Below are positions 18,026 to 26,342 of a stretch of DNA of 50,288 bases, one piece after another. Numbering within the stretch: position 1 is the first letter of the stretch; each line of letters starts with the position of its first letter. Origin of the DNA: an uncultured Bacteroides sp. (lineage in GTDB: Bacteria; Bacteroidota; Bacteroidia; Bacteroidales; Bacteroidaceae); contig CAQOGY010000022.1 of assembly GCA_948847595.1 (NCBI GenBank), forward strand, positions 2,515 to 52,802, read 5' to 3'. The position numbers were made by a program, and so were the translations under genes. The notes under the pieces are model-generated. The model was not told the origin of the DNA. It did not search any database and saw nothing but the letters and a program-made list of their open reading frames with translations.

Positions 18026-19012
18026 ATGAATATACTATTACTTATCGGAGGATTAATTCTCATTTTACTAGGAGCTAACGGACTGACAGACGGTGCCGCT
18101 TCCGTAGCCAAGCGTTTCCGCATACCTTCCATCGTTATCGGACTGACCATTGTCGCTTTCGGCACATCCGCTCCGGAACTGACGGTGAGTGTCGCTTCAG
18201 CCCTGAAAGGAAGCGCGGACATTGCCATAGGTAATGTAGTGGGAAGTAACATATTCAATACGCTGATGATCGTGGGATGTACGGCACTGTTCGCTCCGAT
18301 TGTCATCACCCGGAACACTTTACGAAAAGAGATACCGCTCTGTATCCTTTCTTCTGTGGTATTGCTGATATGCGCCAATGACATATTCCTCGATAATGCC
18401 ACAGAAAATATACTGAACAGAGTAGACGGTCTGCTTTTACTCTGCTTCTTCGCCATTTTCATGGGGTATACGTTTGCCATCGCTTTCCCAAAATCCTCCG
18501 CTGCACCGGAACCGGCAGTACCGGAGCACACGGCACCGGAAGAAGAGATCAAGCTGCTTTCGTGGTGGAAATCCATTCTCTATATCATTGGCGGACTGGC
18601 GGCACTCATCTATGGAGGTCAGCTGTTCGTCAACGGGGCTACAGGGATTGCCCGCAGCATGGGAGTCAGCGAATCCATTATCGGATTAACGCTGGTAGCC
18701 GGAGGAACTTCCCTGCCGGAGCTTGCCACTTCCATCGTCGCCGCACTGAAAAAGAATCCGGAAATGGCTATCGGAAATGTAATCGGCAGTAATCTCTTCA
18801 ATATCTTCTTTGTATTGGGATGCAGCGCCAGTATCACGCCCCTCCATCTTAGCGGAATTACAAACTTCGACCTGTTTACACTGGTAGGTTCCAGTATTCT
18901 GCTCTGGCTGTTCGGGCTGTTCTTTGCCAAGCGGACCATTACGCGGATAGAAGGAAGTATTATGATACTTTGCTATGTGGCATATACGGTGGTGCTGATT
19001 TATAATTCTTGA
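18026..19012 (+). CDS. Calcium/sodium antiporter, CaCA family (YrbG-like)
   Basis: This 328-residue inner-membrane cation exchanger carries the two inverted alpha-repeats that form the ion path: GLTIVAFGTSAPELTVSVAS with IAIGNVVGSNIFNTLMIVG, and GLTLVAGGTSLPELATSIVA with MAIGNVIGSNLFNIFFVLG. About ten membrane helices are split by an acidic cytoplasmic loop (AAPEPAVPEHTAPEEE). The frame is open from 18005, but that Met overlaps the -7 box. The ATG at 18026 (MNILLLIGGLILI) starts directly with the first helix. Known family members exchange Ca2+ for Na+ (some K+-dependent). The cation cannot be settled here. Confidence 0.95.
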   Translation: MNILLLIGGLILILLGANGLTDGAASVAKRFRIPSIVIGLTIVAFGTSAPELTVSVASALKGSADIAIGNVVGSNIFNTLMIVGCTALFAPIVITRNTLRKEIPLCILSSVVLLICANDIFLDNATENILNRVDGLLLLCFFAIFMGYTFAIAFPKSSAAPEPAVPEHTAPEEEIKLLSWWKSILYIIGGLAALIYGGQLFVNGATGIARSMGVSESIIGLTLVAGGTSLPELATSIVAALKKNPEMAIGNVIGSNLFNIFFVLGCSASITPLHLSGITNFDLFTLVGSSILLWLFGLFFAKRTITRIEGSIMILCYVAYTVVLIYNS

Positions 19013-19036
19013 TAAGGTAATCCATACCCAACAATA

Positions 19037-19068
19037 AAAGGCTTCTGGTAATCATACCCGAAGCCTTT
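19037..19068. terminator. Bidirectional terminator between convergent genes
   Basis: AAAGGCTTC pairs with GAAGCCTTT around a 14-nt loop. It sits between the stop codons of the antiporter gene and the minus-strand DUF4832 gene. Confidence 0.8.
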
Positions 19069-19093
19069 CACTTTTATCATAGAAACAAATCAT

Positions 19094-20662
19094 TTATTCC
19101 ACTTCAACCGCAGTCAATACATTCACACCATACTTTCCATCCTTAGAAATCCACCAGTCCGTATCTCCATTGGCACAATGGATGGCATAACGAGGATTAT
19201 ATCGGAGTCTGTCCGATCCGTCCGGTATCCACAGCCCTAACTTATAAGTTCCGGGAGTCACCGAGGCGGGAAGTTCAAGAGATACATCCACTGTATGCGT
19301 CAGCGAAGTATAGGTAGAATCCTTTGGTTCGAATGGTTGCCAGTTCTTTGGATTGGCATCGGTCAGAAATTCCGTAACCTCTCCTGTATCATCAATCAAT
19401 ACGAAATAAACAGGATGTTCACCAAATACGGTGGCAAAACCTCTGTTCTTCAACCTCAGTTTCAAGACATTCTCCTTTCCACTCACTAATTTGGAAGGAA
19501 GCTGAAGTGATTGCAGCTCAATCCGGTAACCCAGATGATCGCGTATATAATCGAACACATTGCGTTTTACCTTCGTTCCGTCTTTCTTACGGAAGTAGCT
19601 GTCGGACACCGGCATGTGATGCTGGAGGAGGGCGTCTTCCGTTATCATCGTTTTCTTCCAGACCACCATGGAGTATTCGGGCGGATTATTCTCATCGAAC
19701 CGATTGTTGGGATGTTGCTCCTTATAATTATGTATGATGCTTAGTGAAGTATAATGCTGGAGGAATAAACGTCTCGCCGCCTGCATACCGTCAATAATCC
19801 ATCCGGCAGAAGGACTGTCCGGATCAGCGCCCACGCTCCAGAATCCCCAGGGCAGTTCACCGTCTACCACGAGATAAGGAGATTCCGCCACTATCTGATC
19901 GAACTTCGGTGTCCCTTCGTGCATATCGGCATCCCATCTGTCGGGGCGTATGACAATGAAGTCATCATGGAAAGAAAGTCTCTTATAGAGTTCCGGTTTA
20001 TCTTTCAGCAGGTTCTTAAATTCCGGGAGTCTGACTTGTACATTTCTCTCCGCAGGAACCACAGAAAGCAGTTTTTCCAATACGGCAGCCTTTGTCTCTT
20101 CCGAATTTTCCAGTCCCTGAACCGAACTGTGCCATTCGCCCCACGCGCCAATCATCCCGGCTTGTACGACCAGAATCAAGTCTTTATTTTTCTCCAGGAA
20201 AGGTTTTAGTTGATCCAAGTGCGCCAGTATCTGTTCGCCGGTAGGACCGACAGGCGACCGTCCCATAAAGTCCCGTTCGTAGGCAAAGCGCAATACGGCC
20301 TTTTTTCCTTGCTTTTGCAGTTCATCAAAATATGCCTGCATGGTCCGGAAGTTTTCTTCAGACAGTTCTTTACCTATTAAATAAGTCAGATAAAAGTAGC
20401 TCTGTGAGAGTGAAACACTATCTGCTATATACTTAGCAGACAATTCATTCAGTTCTTTGGTAGGAGTGTCCTTTTCGTACAGCACATCCACCGCAGTTTC
20501 CAACCGGAATCCTCTTCCCGGGTTGTATAATCCATTTTCTCCCTGCGGGTCATCTACACAGATTCCACGAAACTCCAGCGTCCGTTGACTATGACCGCAT
20601 CCGCCTGCCAATAAAGCAAAGAGTGCAACTATCATGCTGCTACCTATCCAATTCCTTCTCAT
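19094..20662 (-). CDS. DUF4874/DUF4832 lipoprotein, TIM-barrel glycosidase-like
   Basis: The 522-residue lipoprotein has a lipobox with Cys22 (ALFALLAGGC). The N-terminal DUF4874-type part has NPGRGFRLETAVDVLYE, FYLTYLIGKELSEENFRT, AVLRFAYERDF and VVQAGMIGAWGEWHSS. The last block resembles the fourth strand of a (beta/alpha)8 glycosidase with a Gly-Glu-Trp acid residue. The DUF4832-type C-terminal part ends in a beta-sandwich (KLRLKNRGFATVFGEHPVYF, GTYKLGLWIPDGSDRL). Enzyme activity is unproven for these families as far as I know. The frame opens at 20710, upstream of the -7 box at 20692-20685, so the ATG at 20662 was chosen. It is divergent from the DUF2264 gene; shared regulation is likely. 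Confidence 0.82.
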   Translation of the reverse strand: MRRNWIGSSMIVALFALLAGGCGHSQRTLEFRGICVDDPQGENGLYNPGRGFRLETAVDVLYEKDTPTKELNELSAKYIADSVSLSQSYFYLTYLIGKELSEENFRTMQAYFDELQKQGKKAVLRFAYERDFMGRSPVGPTGEQILAHLDQLKPFLEKNKDLILVVQAGMIGAWGEWHSSVQGLENSEETKAAVLEKLLSVVPAERNVQVRLPEFKNLLKDKPELYKRLSFHDDFIVIRPDRWDADMHEGTPKFDQIVAESPYLVVDGELPWGFWSVGADPDSPSAGWIIDGMQAARRLFLQHYTSLSIIHNYKEQHPNNRFDENNPPEYSMVVWKKTMITEDALLQHHMPVSDSYFRKKDGTKVKRNVFDYIRDHLGYRIELQSLQLPSKLVSGKENVLKLRLKNRGFATVFGEHPVYFVLIDDTGEVTEFLTDANPKNWQPFEPKDSTYTSLTHTVDVSLELPASVTPGTYKLGLWIPDGSDRLRYNPRYAIHCANGDTDWWISKDGKYGVNVLTAVEVE

Positions 20663-20684
20663 AGTAATAATTTTGTTTACCGGA

Positions 20685-20692
20685 CAAATGTA
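20685..20692 (-). promoter_or_regulatory. -7 box of the DUF4832 gene
   Basis: Minus-strand TACATTTG at 20692-20685, about 22 bp before the chosen ATG. There is no good TTTG at the right distance. The GTATYAG boxes at 20742 and 20770 lie further upstream and could bring an activator. Confidence 0.5.
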
Positions 20693-20741
20693 TAACAATT
20701 CCGATGACAAGCATTATTTACTGGACATTTTGTATAAGAAA

Positions 20742-20825
20742 GTATCAGTATCGGATAAATAACGCAAAAGTATTAGTTAATGCTAAGATTGTATTTGCCC
20801 TGCTATCGGAATAATTCTACCTTTG
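20742..20825 (+). promoter_or_regulatory. Two GTATYAG boxes plus promoter of the DUF2264 gene
   Basis: TTTG (20794-20797), 20-bp spacer and TACCTTTG (20818-20825) match the Bacteroides promoter exactly. A GTATTAG box starts at 20770, 24 bp before the -33 box. A second, GTATCAG, starts at 20742, exactly 28 bp further up. The same element precedes the promoters at 24000, 26518 and 35705. Because the promoter lies inside the open frame that begins at 20780, the real start of the gene must be downstream (20885). Confidence 0.7.
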
Positions 20826-20884
20826 CCATACGCTTCGGCTATGGCTCCTTAGCTGAAGATTTAATCTTAAAAATAAGGCAATAC

Positions 20885-22132
20885 ATGAAAAGACTTCATT
20901 GGATCTTACTATTAATGATTCTGCTGATCCCGACAGAAAGTATCAGCGCCAAAAAGAAAACAGAGAAAAGCGATAGAGAAATCTGGTGCGATGTAATGTA
21001 CCGGATGGCAGCTCCTGTATTGAGCAATATGAGCGAAGGCCTGCTGAAACAGAATATGCTCGTAGAATTAAGTCCGACATGGGACGGACGCGACAAGAAC
21101 GTCACTTATATGGAATGCTTCGGGCGTCTGATGGCGGGACTGGCACCGTGGCTGTCATTGCCCGATGATGAAACTCCGGAAGGACTCCAACGCAAACAAC
21201 TGCGGGAATGGGCATTGAAAAGCTACGTTCATGCAGTAGATCCCGCTTCCCCCGATTATCTGTTATGGCGTCAGGAGAATCAGACCTTGGTGGATGCCGC
21301 CTTCCTGGCAGAAAGTTTCCTGAGAAGTTATGATGCCTTATGGATGCCATTGGACAGTATCACCAAGCGGCGGTATATCACCGAATTTACGGATCTCAGA
21401 CGGGTCGATCCTTCCTATAGCAACTGGCTGTTGTTCAGCGCTACTGTCGAATCCTTCCTTCGGAAAGCTGGAGCGCCCAGTGATACTTACCGCATCAGTT
21501 CCTCTCTGCGTAAGATAGAAGAATGGTACGTAGGTGACGGCTGGTATTCGGACGGCCCTCGTTTCGCATTCGACTATTACAATAGTTTCGTCATACATCC
21601 TATGTATATAGAAGCACTGGAGGTAATCACCGAAGCCGGCAAACGTGAGAAGATAGGAAATATGCCCGGCTGCAACTACCATGAAGCGATCAGACGTGCC
21701 CAACGATTCGGGGTAATCCTCGAACGCCTCATCTCTCCGGAAGGCACACTGCCTGTTTTCGGACGTTCTATCACTTACCGTACCGGCTCTTTGCAGACAT
21801 TAGCCCTGCTTGCGTGGCGCAACTGGCTTCCCGTAGAACTATCAAACGGACAGGTACGCGCAGCCATGACGGCTGTCATCCGACGTATGTTCGGGGACGG
21901 ACGCAACTTCAATACGGCAGGTTTTCTGACACTAGGATTCAACGGTTCCCAGCCCGGTATTTCCGATTATTACACTAATAACGGCAGCTTGTATATGGCA
22001 TCGCTTGCTTTCCTCCCGCTAGGTCTGTCTGCCGATGATCCCTTTTGGACGGATGCTTCACAATCCTGGACTTCGAAAAAAGCATGGGAAGGAGAAGAGT
22101 TTCCGAAAGATCATTCTTATCATAAAAAATAA
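20885..22132 (+). CDS. DUF2264-family secreted protein (glycosidase-like)
   Basis: The 415-residue protein has a signal peptide (MKRLHWILLLMILLIPTESISA). A helical, (alpha/alpha)-toroid-like body follows: YMECFGRLMAGLAPWLSLPD, REWALKSYVHAVDPASPDYL, DAAFLAESFLRSYDALWMPL, WLLFSATVESFLRKAG, WYVGDGWYSDGPRFAFDYYN and PEGTLPVFGRSITYRTGSLQ. This is typical of DUF2264 proteins. From memory, some relatives are grouped with CAZy beta-glucuronidases (GH154). I cannot confirm a substrate. The ATG at 20885 follows the promoter at 20794-20825; earlier Met codons are upstream of transcription. It is paired divergently with the DUF4832 lipoprotein and shares its control element with the SusCD-GH30 operon. 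Confidence 0.82.
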   Translation: MKRLHWILLLMILLIPTESISAKKKTEKSDREIWCDVMYRMAAPVLSNMSEGLLKQNMLVELSPTWDGRDKNVTYMECFGRLMAGLAPWLSLPDDETPEGLQRKQLREWALKSYVHAVDPASPDYLLWRQENQTLVDAAFLAESFLRSYDALWMPLDSITKRRYITEFTDLRRVDPSYSNWLLFSATVESFLRKAGAPSDTYRISSSLRKIEEWYVGDGWYSDGPRFAFDYYNSFVIHPMYIEALEVITEAGKREKIGNMPGCNYHEAIRRAQRFGVILERLISPEGTLPVFGRSITYRTGSLQTLALLAWRNWLPVELSNGQVRAAMTAVIRRMFGDGRNFNTAGFLTLGFNGSQPGISDYYTNNGSLYMASLAFLPLGLSADDPFWTDASQSWTSKKAWEGEEFPKDHSYHKK

Positions 22133-22150
22133 GTGAGAATCAGCGCCTTA

Positions 22151-22225
22151 TAATAGTTTCCAGTGCGACTGGAAACTATTATCCATTCACACTGGAAGAT
22201 AGTTTCCATTATGACTGGAAACTAT
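22151..22225. repeat. Two adjacent stem-loops built from one 9-bp word
   Basis: A perfect 14-bp stem with 3-nt loop spans 22151-22181 (TAATAGTTTCCAGT, gcg, ACTGGAAACTATTA). A second stem spans 22199-22225 (ATAGTTTCC with GGAAACTAT, 9-nt loop). So the word ATAGTTTCC occurs four times in alternating orientation, and the last copy abuts the -33 box at 22225. It could be an operator for the ATPase gene, or a terminator for the DUF2264 gene. Confidence 0.75.
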
Positions 22226-22256
22226 TTGATAATATGGATATAAAAAGTTATATTTG
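22225..22256 (+). promoter_or_regulatory. Promoter of the first DUF4143 ATPase gene
   Basis: TTTG (22225-22228), 20-bp spacer, TATATTTG (22249-22256), then ATG at 22278. A consensus Bacteroides promoter. Confidence 0.75.
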
Positions 22257-22277
22257 TTGCATTAAAGAAGAAACGCC

Positions 22278-23483
22278 ATGATACAAAAAGACTTTCTAAA
22301 AGAAATTATACGCCAACAAGAAATAAACTTGCATGCGAAAGAAGAAGGGATGATCAGAGACAGCCTCTGTACTTTACCTGATATTGATAACTATGCACTA
22401 ATTGTATCCGGTGTACGCAGATGCGGAAAAAGCACTCTCCTTCACCAATTATTGAAAAAGAAGCACACAGAATCACTTTATATAAATTTCGATGATCCCC
22501 GTCTATATGATTTTGAGATATCTGACTTTCAGAAGTTAGATCAATTGATTGCAGAAGCAGGCAATAGAGTTCTGATGTTTGATGAAATACAAATCATTAA
22601 AGGTTGGGAGCGATATGTACGACAGAAGCTAGATGAAAATTTCAAAGTTTTCGTAACCGGCTCCAATGCATCCTTATTGAGCAAGGAACTGGGTACCAGC
22701 CTTACCGGACGTCATATTACAAGTGAACTATTCCCCTTCTCGTTCAAAGAATTCTGTAGATTCAAGGATATTGAACCTAATGAGCATACAACGAAGGAAT
22801 ACATGCAACTAGGCGGTTTCCCTGAATACCTAAAAAACCCTATTGAAGAAATACTCGCTAATTTACTGGATGATATCCTTATTCGGGATATCGCAGTACG
22901 CTATGGAATAAAAGATATTCGAGGACTTAAACGTTTGACCGTTTTTCTACTTTCCAATATTGGGAATCTCACATCCGCAAACAAACTAAGAGAACCTGCT
23001 GGTATTAATTCTACCACTACCATATTGGAATACCTTTCACACCTGGAACAAAGTTATTTGGTCAGCCTTGTCCCTATGTTCGACTATTCATTAAAGAAGC
23101 AGACCATCAACCCTAAAAAGATTTATGCCATAGACATGGGATTAGTCACCTCCAATGTAAACAGAATAAAAGGAGATGAAGGACACAAACTTGAAAATAT
23201 GGTCTACAATACATTGCGGCTAAGATATAAAGACATATACTATCACAGGAGAGACAATGAATGTGACTTTATTACTCTTGAGAAAGGCGCCATTACCCAA
23301 GCAATCCAAGTCTGTATGGAGCTCAATGCAGACAACCAATCACGCGAATTTGACGGACTCATTGATGCATTGAAATTCTACAAACTCACTGAAGGATACA
23401 TCATAACACTAAACCAAGAGGATGTATTTCAAATTGAGAATCTCAAAATCAAAGTAATACCTTATCATAAATGGCAGCTATAA
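22278..23483 (+). CDS. AAA family ATPase with DUF4143 domain (AAA_14)
   Basis: The 401-residue cytoplasmic protein has a P-loop near residues 44-55 (SGVRRCGKSTLLHQLL), Walker B (NRVLMFDEIQ), a sensor segment (FVTGSNASLLSKELGTSLTG), and a DUF4143 C-terminal part (FLLSNIGNLTSANKLR, KKIYAIDMGLV). The end contains YYHRRDNECDFITLEKGAITQAIQV, which looks like a degenerate PD-(D/E)xK nuclease fold. The function of this common family is not established; roles in DNA transactions or as accessory selfish genes have been suggested. The gene is AT-rich compared with its neighbours and a paralogue lies at 25130, so acquisition by transfer is plausible. Confidence 0.9.
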   Translation: MIQKDFLKEIIRQQEINLHAKEEGMIRDSLCTLPDIDNYALIVSGVRRCGKSTLLHQLLKKKHTESLYINFDDPRLYDFEISDFQKLDQLIAEAGNRVLMFDEIQIIKGWERYVRQKLDENFKVFVTGSNASLLSKELGTSLTGRHITSELFPFSFKEFCRFKDIEPNEHTTKEYMQLGGFPEYLKNPIEEILANLLDDILIRDIAVRYGIKDIRGLKRLTVFLLSNIGNLTSANKLREPAGINSTTTILEYLSHLEQSYLVSLVPMFDYSLKKQTINPKKIYAIDMGLVTSNVNRIKGDEGHKLENMVYNTLRLRYKDIYYHRRDNECDFITLEKGAITQAIQVCMELNADNQSREFDGLIDALKFYKLTEGYIITLNQEDVFQIENLKIKVIPYHKWQL

Positions 23484-23528
23484 AAACATATTGGATTAAC
23501 CATCTTTATCATGTTTAATAAACCAGCT

Positions 23529-23560
23529 CTTGACTTTTCCTTTTTTATTTTGTATCTTTG
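23529..23560 (+). promoter_or_regulatory. Promoter of a candidate small RNA
   Basis: CTTG (23529-23532), 20-bp spacer, TATCTTTG (23553-23560). One mismatch at the -33 box. No protein gene follows; a strong terminator lies about 130 bp on. Confidence 0.55.
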
Positions 23561-23566
23561 AAGGTA

Positions 23567-23692
23567 GTAAAAAGAAGAAAAACAATATGAAACGTATAAA
23601 ATATAAGACATAATAGCAGCCAATAAGGCATCTGTTTCCAACTATAAAGGAATTGGAAAGGGAGAAAATCAGCACTGATTTTCTCCCTTTTT
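23567..23692 (+). ncRNA. Candidate small RNA of about 125 nt
   Basis: The segment is bounded by a promoter at 23529-23560 and a strong intrinsic terminator at 23658-23692. It contains an extra stem (TTTCCAA 23635-23641 with TTGGAAA 23653-23659). The only ORF inside is ATG at 23587 to TAA at 23613 (MKRIKYKT). It could therefore be a non-coding RNA or a leader-peptide transcript. I recognise no known RNA family. The exact 5' end is a guess from the -7 box. Confidence 0.45.
23658..23692 (+). terminator. Strong intrinsic terminator
   Basis: A perfect stem (GGGAGAAAATCAG with CTGATTTTCTCCC, 2-nt loop as drawn) followed by TTTTTG. The flanking A's and U's extend it. Confidence 0.85.
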
Positions 23693-23734
23693 GTTTATAT
23701 AATTCCAAGGTTACTCAGAAATTTCCAAAAAATA

Positions 23735-23812
23735 GTTTTTAATAAACTTGGATACCGTTTATAATAAACCTTTCAACTATTTATTAAAAACGCTCAAACG
23801 GTTTATTATAAA
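23735..23812. repeat. Interleaved AT-rich inverted repeats
   Basis: GTTTTTAATAAA (23735-23746) is the exact inverse of 23780-23791. TTTATAATAAACC (23758-23770) is the exact inverse of 23800-23812. The two pairs interleave and share the core TTTAATAAAC/TTTATAATAAAC. They lie about 190-265 bp upstream of the promoter at 24000. Function unknown; a regulatory or DNA-bending role is possible. Confidence 0.7.
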
Positions 23813-23975
23813 ACTGTAAGGATATTATTGCAACCAAGCTGAAAGAATATTCATAGTTGAACAGAACAGTTATTAAAACGATCAATATTATATACAAAAA
23901 GACAAACGACATAATTTGACAATGAAGAAAACAATGCCAAGCAAAAGACAGAGTTTCAAAAGAAATACCATAAAA

Positions 23976-24031
23976 GTATTAGTCTCTGCTAATATTATAT
24001 TTGTCTCCCCCTCAAAATAATCCTACCTTTG
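23976..24031 (+). promoter_or_regulatory. GTATYAG box plus promoter of the phosphatase-superfamily gene
   Basis: GTATTAG starts at 23976, 24 bp before TTTG at 24000-24003. A 20-bp spacer then leads to TACCTTTG at 24024-24031. The box, spacing and intervening bases (TGCTAA, AT, TATTTG) closely match the promoter at 20770-20825. Confidence 0.72.
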
Positions 24032-24097
24032 CTCATCATTAGTTATGGCCTTTGATTATATAACGAATAAAACATTAACCCTATAAATAACAATATC

Positions 24098-25015
24098 ATG
24101 AATAAACAAACCTTTTTAACACTACTTGCTACATTCGCACTCCTCTTCAGTTTCACTTTCTCCTGCCATGCCAAAGGAAAAGATAAAGCTAAACATGTTG
24201 TTTTCATCGGTTTGGACGGTTGGGGAGCCTACAGCCTTCCCAAAGCAGATATGCCGAACGTAAAGAAACTGATGGAGGACGGAGCCTACACACTGAAAAA
24301 GCGTTCTGCCCTCCCCTCTTCCAGCGCCATCAACTGGGCATCCATGTTTATGGGAGCCGGACCGGAACTTCACGGATACACCGAATGGGGATCTAAAACA
24401 CCGGAACTTCCCTCACGCGTATTAAATAAGAATGGTATCTTCCCTACTGTTTTTCAATTACTGCGCGATGCCCGCCCGGAAGCGGAAATCGGCTGCCTGT
24501 ATGAGTGGGAAGGAATTAAATATTTAGTAGATACGCTGTCTTTAAGTTATCACTATCATGTTGCCGACTGCAACAAGACTCCGAAAGAACTGGGCAATAT
24601 GGCTTCTTCTTATATAAAGGAGAAACACCCCGCTCTTGTTGCCATCTGCTATGACGGCCCCGACCACACCGGACACACTGCCGGACACGACACACCGGAA
24701 TATTATGAGAAACTTAAAGAACTGGATATGTATGTCGGCCAAATCGTTCAGGCGGTAAAAGACGCGGGACTGCTGGATGATACCATTTTCATATTAACTT
24801 CCGATCACGGAGGTATCGATAAAGGTCATGGCGGCAAAACAATGCAAGAAATGGAAACAGCTTTCATCATATCCGGCAAGAATATTAAGAAAGGACTCCG
24901 GTTTGACGATGTAAGCATGATGCAATACGATGTGGCGTCCACTATCGCCCGCATCTTTCATTTAGAACAACCACAAGTTTGGATAGGTAGACCCATGGAG
25001 ATTGTTTTCAAATAA
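24098..25015 (+). CDS. Alkaline-phosphatase-superfamily phosphodiesterase/phosphatase, secreted
   Basis: This 305-residue protein has a signal peptide (MNKQTFLTLLATFALLFSF, cleavage near SCHA). The superfamily metal sites are visible in order: FIGLDGWGAY (Asp), SSSAINWASMFMGAGP (Ser/Thr nucleophile region), YDGPDHTGHTAGHDTPEYY (Asp and His ligands), TSDHGGIDKGHGG (Asp-His and His). The small size and HTAGH block resemble type I phosphodiesterase/nucleotide pyrophosphatase and phosphoglycerol-transferase-like enzymes. The likely reaction is hydrolysis of a phospho(di)ester in the periplasm. Sulfatase activity is less likely because no CxPSR motif is present. It stands alone with its own promoter, which shares the GTATYAG element of the glycan genes nearby. 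Confidence 0.86.
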   Translation: MNKQTFLTLLATFALLFSFTFSCHAKGKDKAKHVVFIGLDGWGAYSLPKADMPNVKKLMEDGAYTLKKRSALPSSSAINWASMFMGAGPELHGYTEWGSKTPELPSRVLNKNGIFPTVFQLLRDARPEAEIGCLYEWEGIKYLVDTLSLSYHYHVADCNKTPKELGNMASSYIKEKHPALVAICYDGPDHTGHTAGHDTPEYYEKLKELDMYVGQIVQAVKDAGLLDDTIFILTSDHGGIDKGHGGKTMQEMETAFIISGKNIKKGLRFDDVSMMQYDVASTIARIFHLEQPQVWIGRPMEIVFK

Positions 25016-25042
25016 TCATTTAGAATTATCAATAGGAAGGGA

Positions 25043-25075
25043 AAAGGAGAAGCTAGTTGTTTTAGCTTCTCCTTT
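25043..25075. terminator. Bidirectional terminator
   Basis: AAAGGAGAAGCTA pairs with TAGCTTCTCCTTT (13 bp, 7-nt loop), between the convergent phosphatase and ATPase genes. Confidence 0.85.
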
Positions 25076-25129
25076 GTAATTTATCTTTTAAGACTTATGA
25101 TACAGACTGCATAAATACTGCACCCACCC

Positions 25130-26341
25130 TTACTTCCAACGAAGCAAAAACTTACGAACGGGCACCTGCTCGATGCCTTGATAGGAAACTCCTTCCACTT
25201 CATCCATGGTGACAACTATCTTGGGATAGTTATCCTGAATCGCCAACAGATTGCCAAACTCCCGTTCATGCGTTTTGGGGTCTATAACTGAATATGCAAC
25301 TTGAACATACAGCTTTTCCCCATTACGTTCGGCTACAAAATCAACTTCCTTATCGCCATCTCTGCCTATATACAGCGCATATCCGCATACCAGCAAATGA
25401 TGGCACACCACATTCTCCAGCACCTGTCCGATATCAGTCGCCCGGAAAGGACGAATCGCATTACGTATTCCTAAATCTTCAAAATAATATTTCTCTCCGA
25501 TCTGGAATTGTTTCTTTCCCTGAATATCCATCGGACGGATTCTTCTTACAAAATAAGCACTATTCAAATAAGTAAGATATTCCAATATTGTTTTGGGCAA
25601 CATATCTACCCTCTGTGATTTCAGATACTCACTTATTTTATTTGCTGAAAACAGATTCCCAATCGTGTCAGCCAAATAAACCGTCAGATCCTGCAATTGC
25701 CGTACATTCCTGATACTATATCTATTCACCACATCTTTCAATATAATTGTATTATAGATATTTCTCAGATACTCCATTATAAGGTGCTCTTCAAAAGGCA
25801 AACTGGCAAGATAAGGAAGCCCGCCGAACCGGTAAAAACGGCTAAACGCTTCAACGGAATCCTCCAGTTTATGAAACTCCAAAAATTCGGTATAGGTCAG
25901 ACCGTATACTTTAAATTCAATATATCTACCACTCAGGAAAGTAGCCAGTTCACCCGAAAGCATGGTGGCATTACTTCCCGTACAATAGATGTCATAAGTG
26001 TTTTCCGCAAAGAAATGCCTCAGGGCCTTCTCAAAACCTTCAATATCTTGTATCTCATCAATAAACAGATAACACTTATCTTCCGCGCCCTTTCTTGTCG
26101 CAGACACATAATTTATCAAGTCGGCATAAGTTTTAATTTGATCAAACTCAAATAACTCCTTATTAATATAGATGATATCTGCTTCCGGAGAACCGTCACG
26201 AATGTCATCCATCAGTTGAAACAACAGATAGCTCTTCCCCACACGCCTTTGCCCAACAATCACCTTTATCATCTGTGTATCGACAAAAGGCTTTATACGT
26301 TGTACATACAACTCTCTTTTATAATATTCCGGCTTTCTCAT
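25130..26341 (-). CDS. AAA family ATPase with DUF4143 domain, second copy
   Basis: This 403-residue paralogue of the 22278 protein has a P-loop (VGQRRVGKSYLLFQLM), Walker B (CYLFIDEIQDIEGFEKAL), a sensor segment (YCTGSNATMLSGELATFLSG), a DUF4143 region (DTIGNLFSANKISEYLKSQ) and a C-terminal PD-(D/E)xK-like block (GRDGDKEVDFVAERNGEKLY, then VQVAYSV). In this copy the D...ExD/QxA pattern is clearer. It is AT-rich and only distantly similar to the first copy, so the two are not a recent duplication. The start at 26341 follows directly on a repeat (26343-26360) that forms part of its leader. Confidence 0.9.
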   Translation of the reverse strand: MRKPEYYKRELYVQRIKPFVDTQMIKVIVGQRRVGKSYLLFQLMDDIRDGSPEADIIYINKELFEFDQIKTYADLINYVSATRKGAEDKCYLFIDEIQDIEGFEKALRHFFAENTYDIYCTGSNATMLSGELATFLSGRYIEFKVYGLTYTEFLEFHKLEDSVEAFSRFYRFGGLPYLASLPFEEHLIMEYLRNIYNTIILKDVVNRYSIRNVRQLQDLTVYLADTIGNLFSANKISEYLKSQRVDMLPKTILEYLTYLNSAYFVRRIRPMDIQGKKQFQIGEKYYFEDLGIRNAIRPFRATDIGQVLENVVCHHLLVCGYALYIGRDGDKEVDFVAERNGEKLYVQVAYSVIDPKTHEREFGNLLAIQDNYPKIVVTMDEVEGVSYQGIEQVPVRKFLLRWK

Positions 26342-26342
26342 C

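Noticed and set aside
20780..20884. N-terminal extension of the DUF2264 protein
   Set aside because: The consensus promoter lies inside this stretch and the encoded residues do not form a signal peptide; the ATG at 20885 does.
23587..23613. Eight-codon ORF MKRIKYKT in the candidate small RNA
   Set aside because: Too short to call a gene without conservation or translation data; mentioned only within the RNA entry.
24098..25015. Sulfatase assignment for the phosphatase-superfamily protein
   Set aside because: The formylglycine motif (C/S-x-P-S-R) is absent and the protein is much shorter than sulfatases.
22278..26341. The two DUF4143 ATPase genes as ends of one composite transposon
   Set aside because: The proteins are only distantly similar, face each other, and I see no shared terminal repeats or target duplications around the block.
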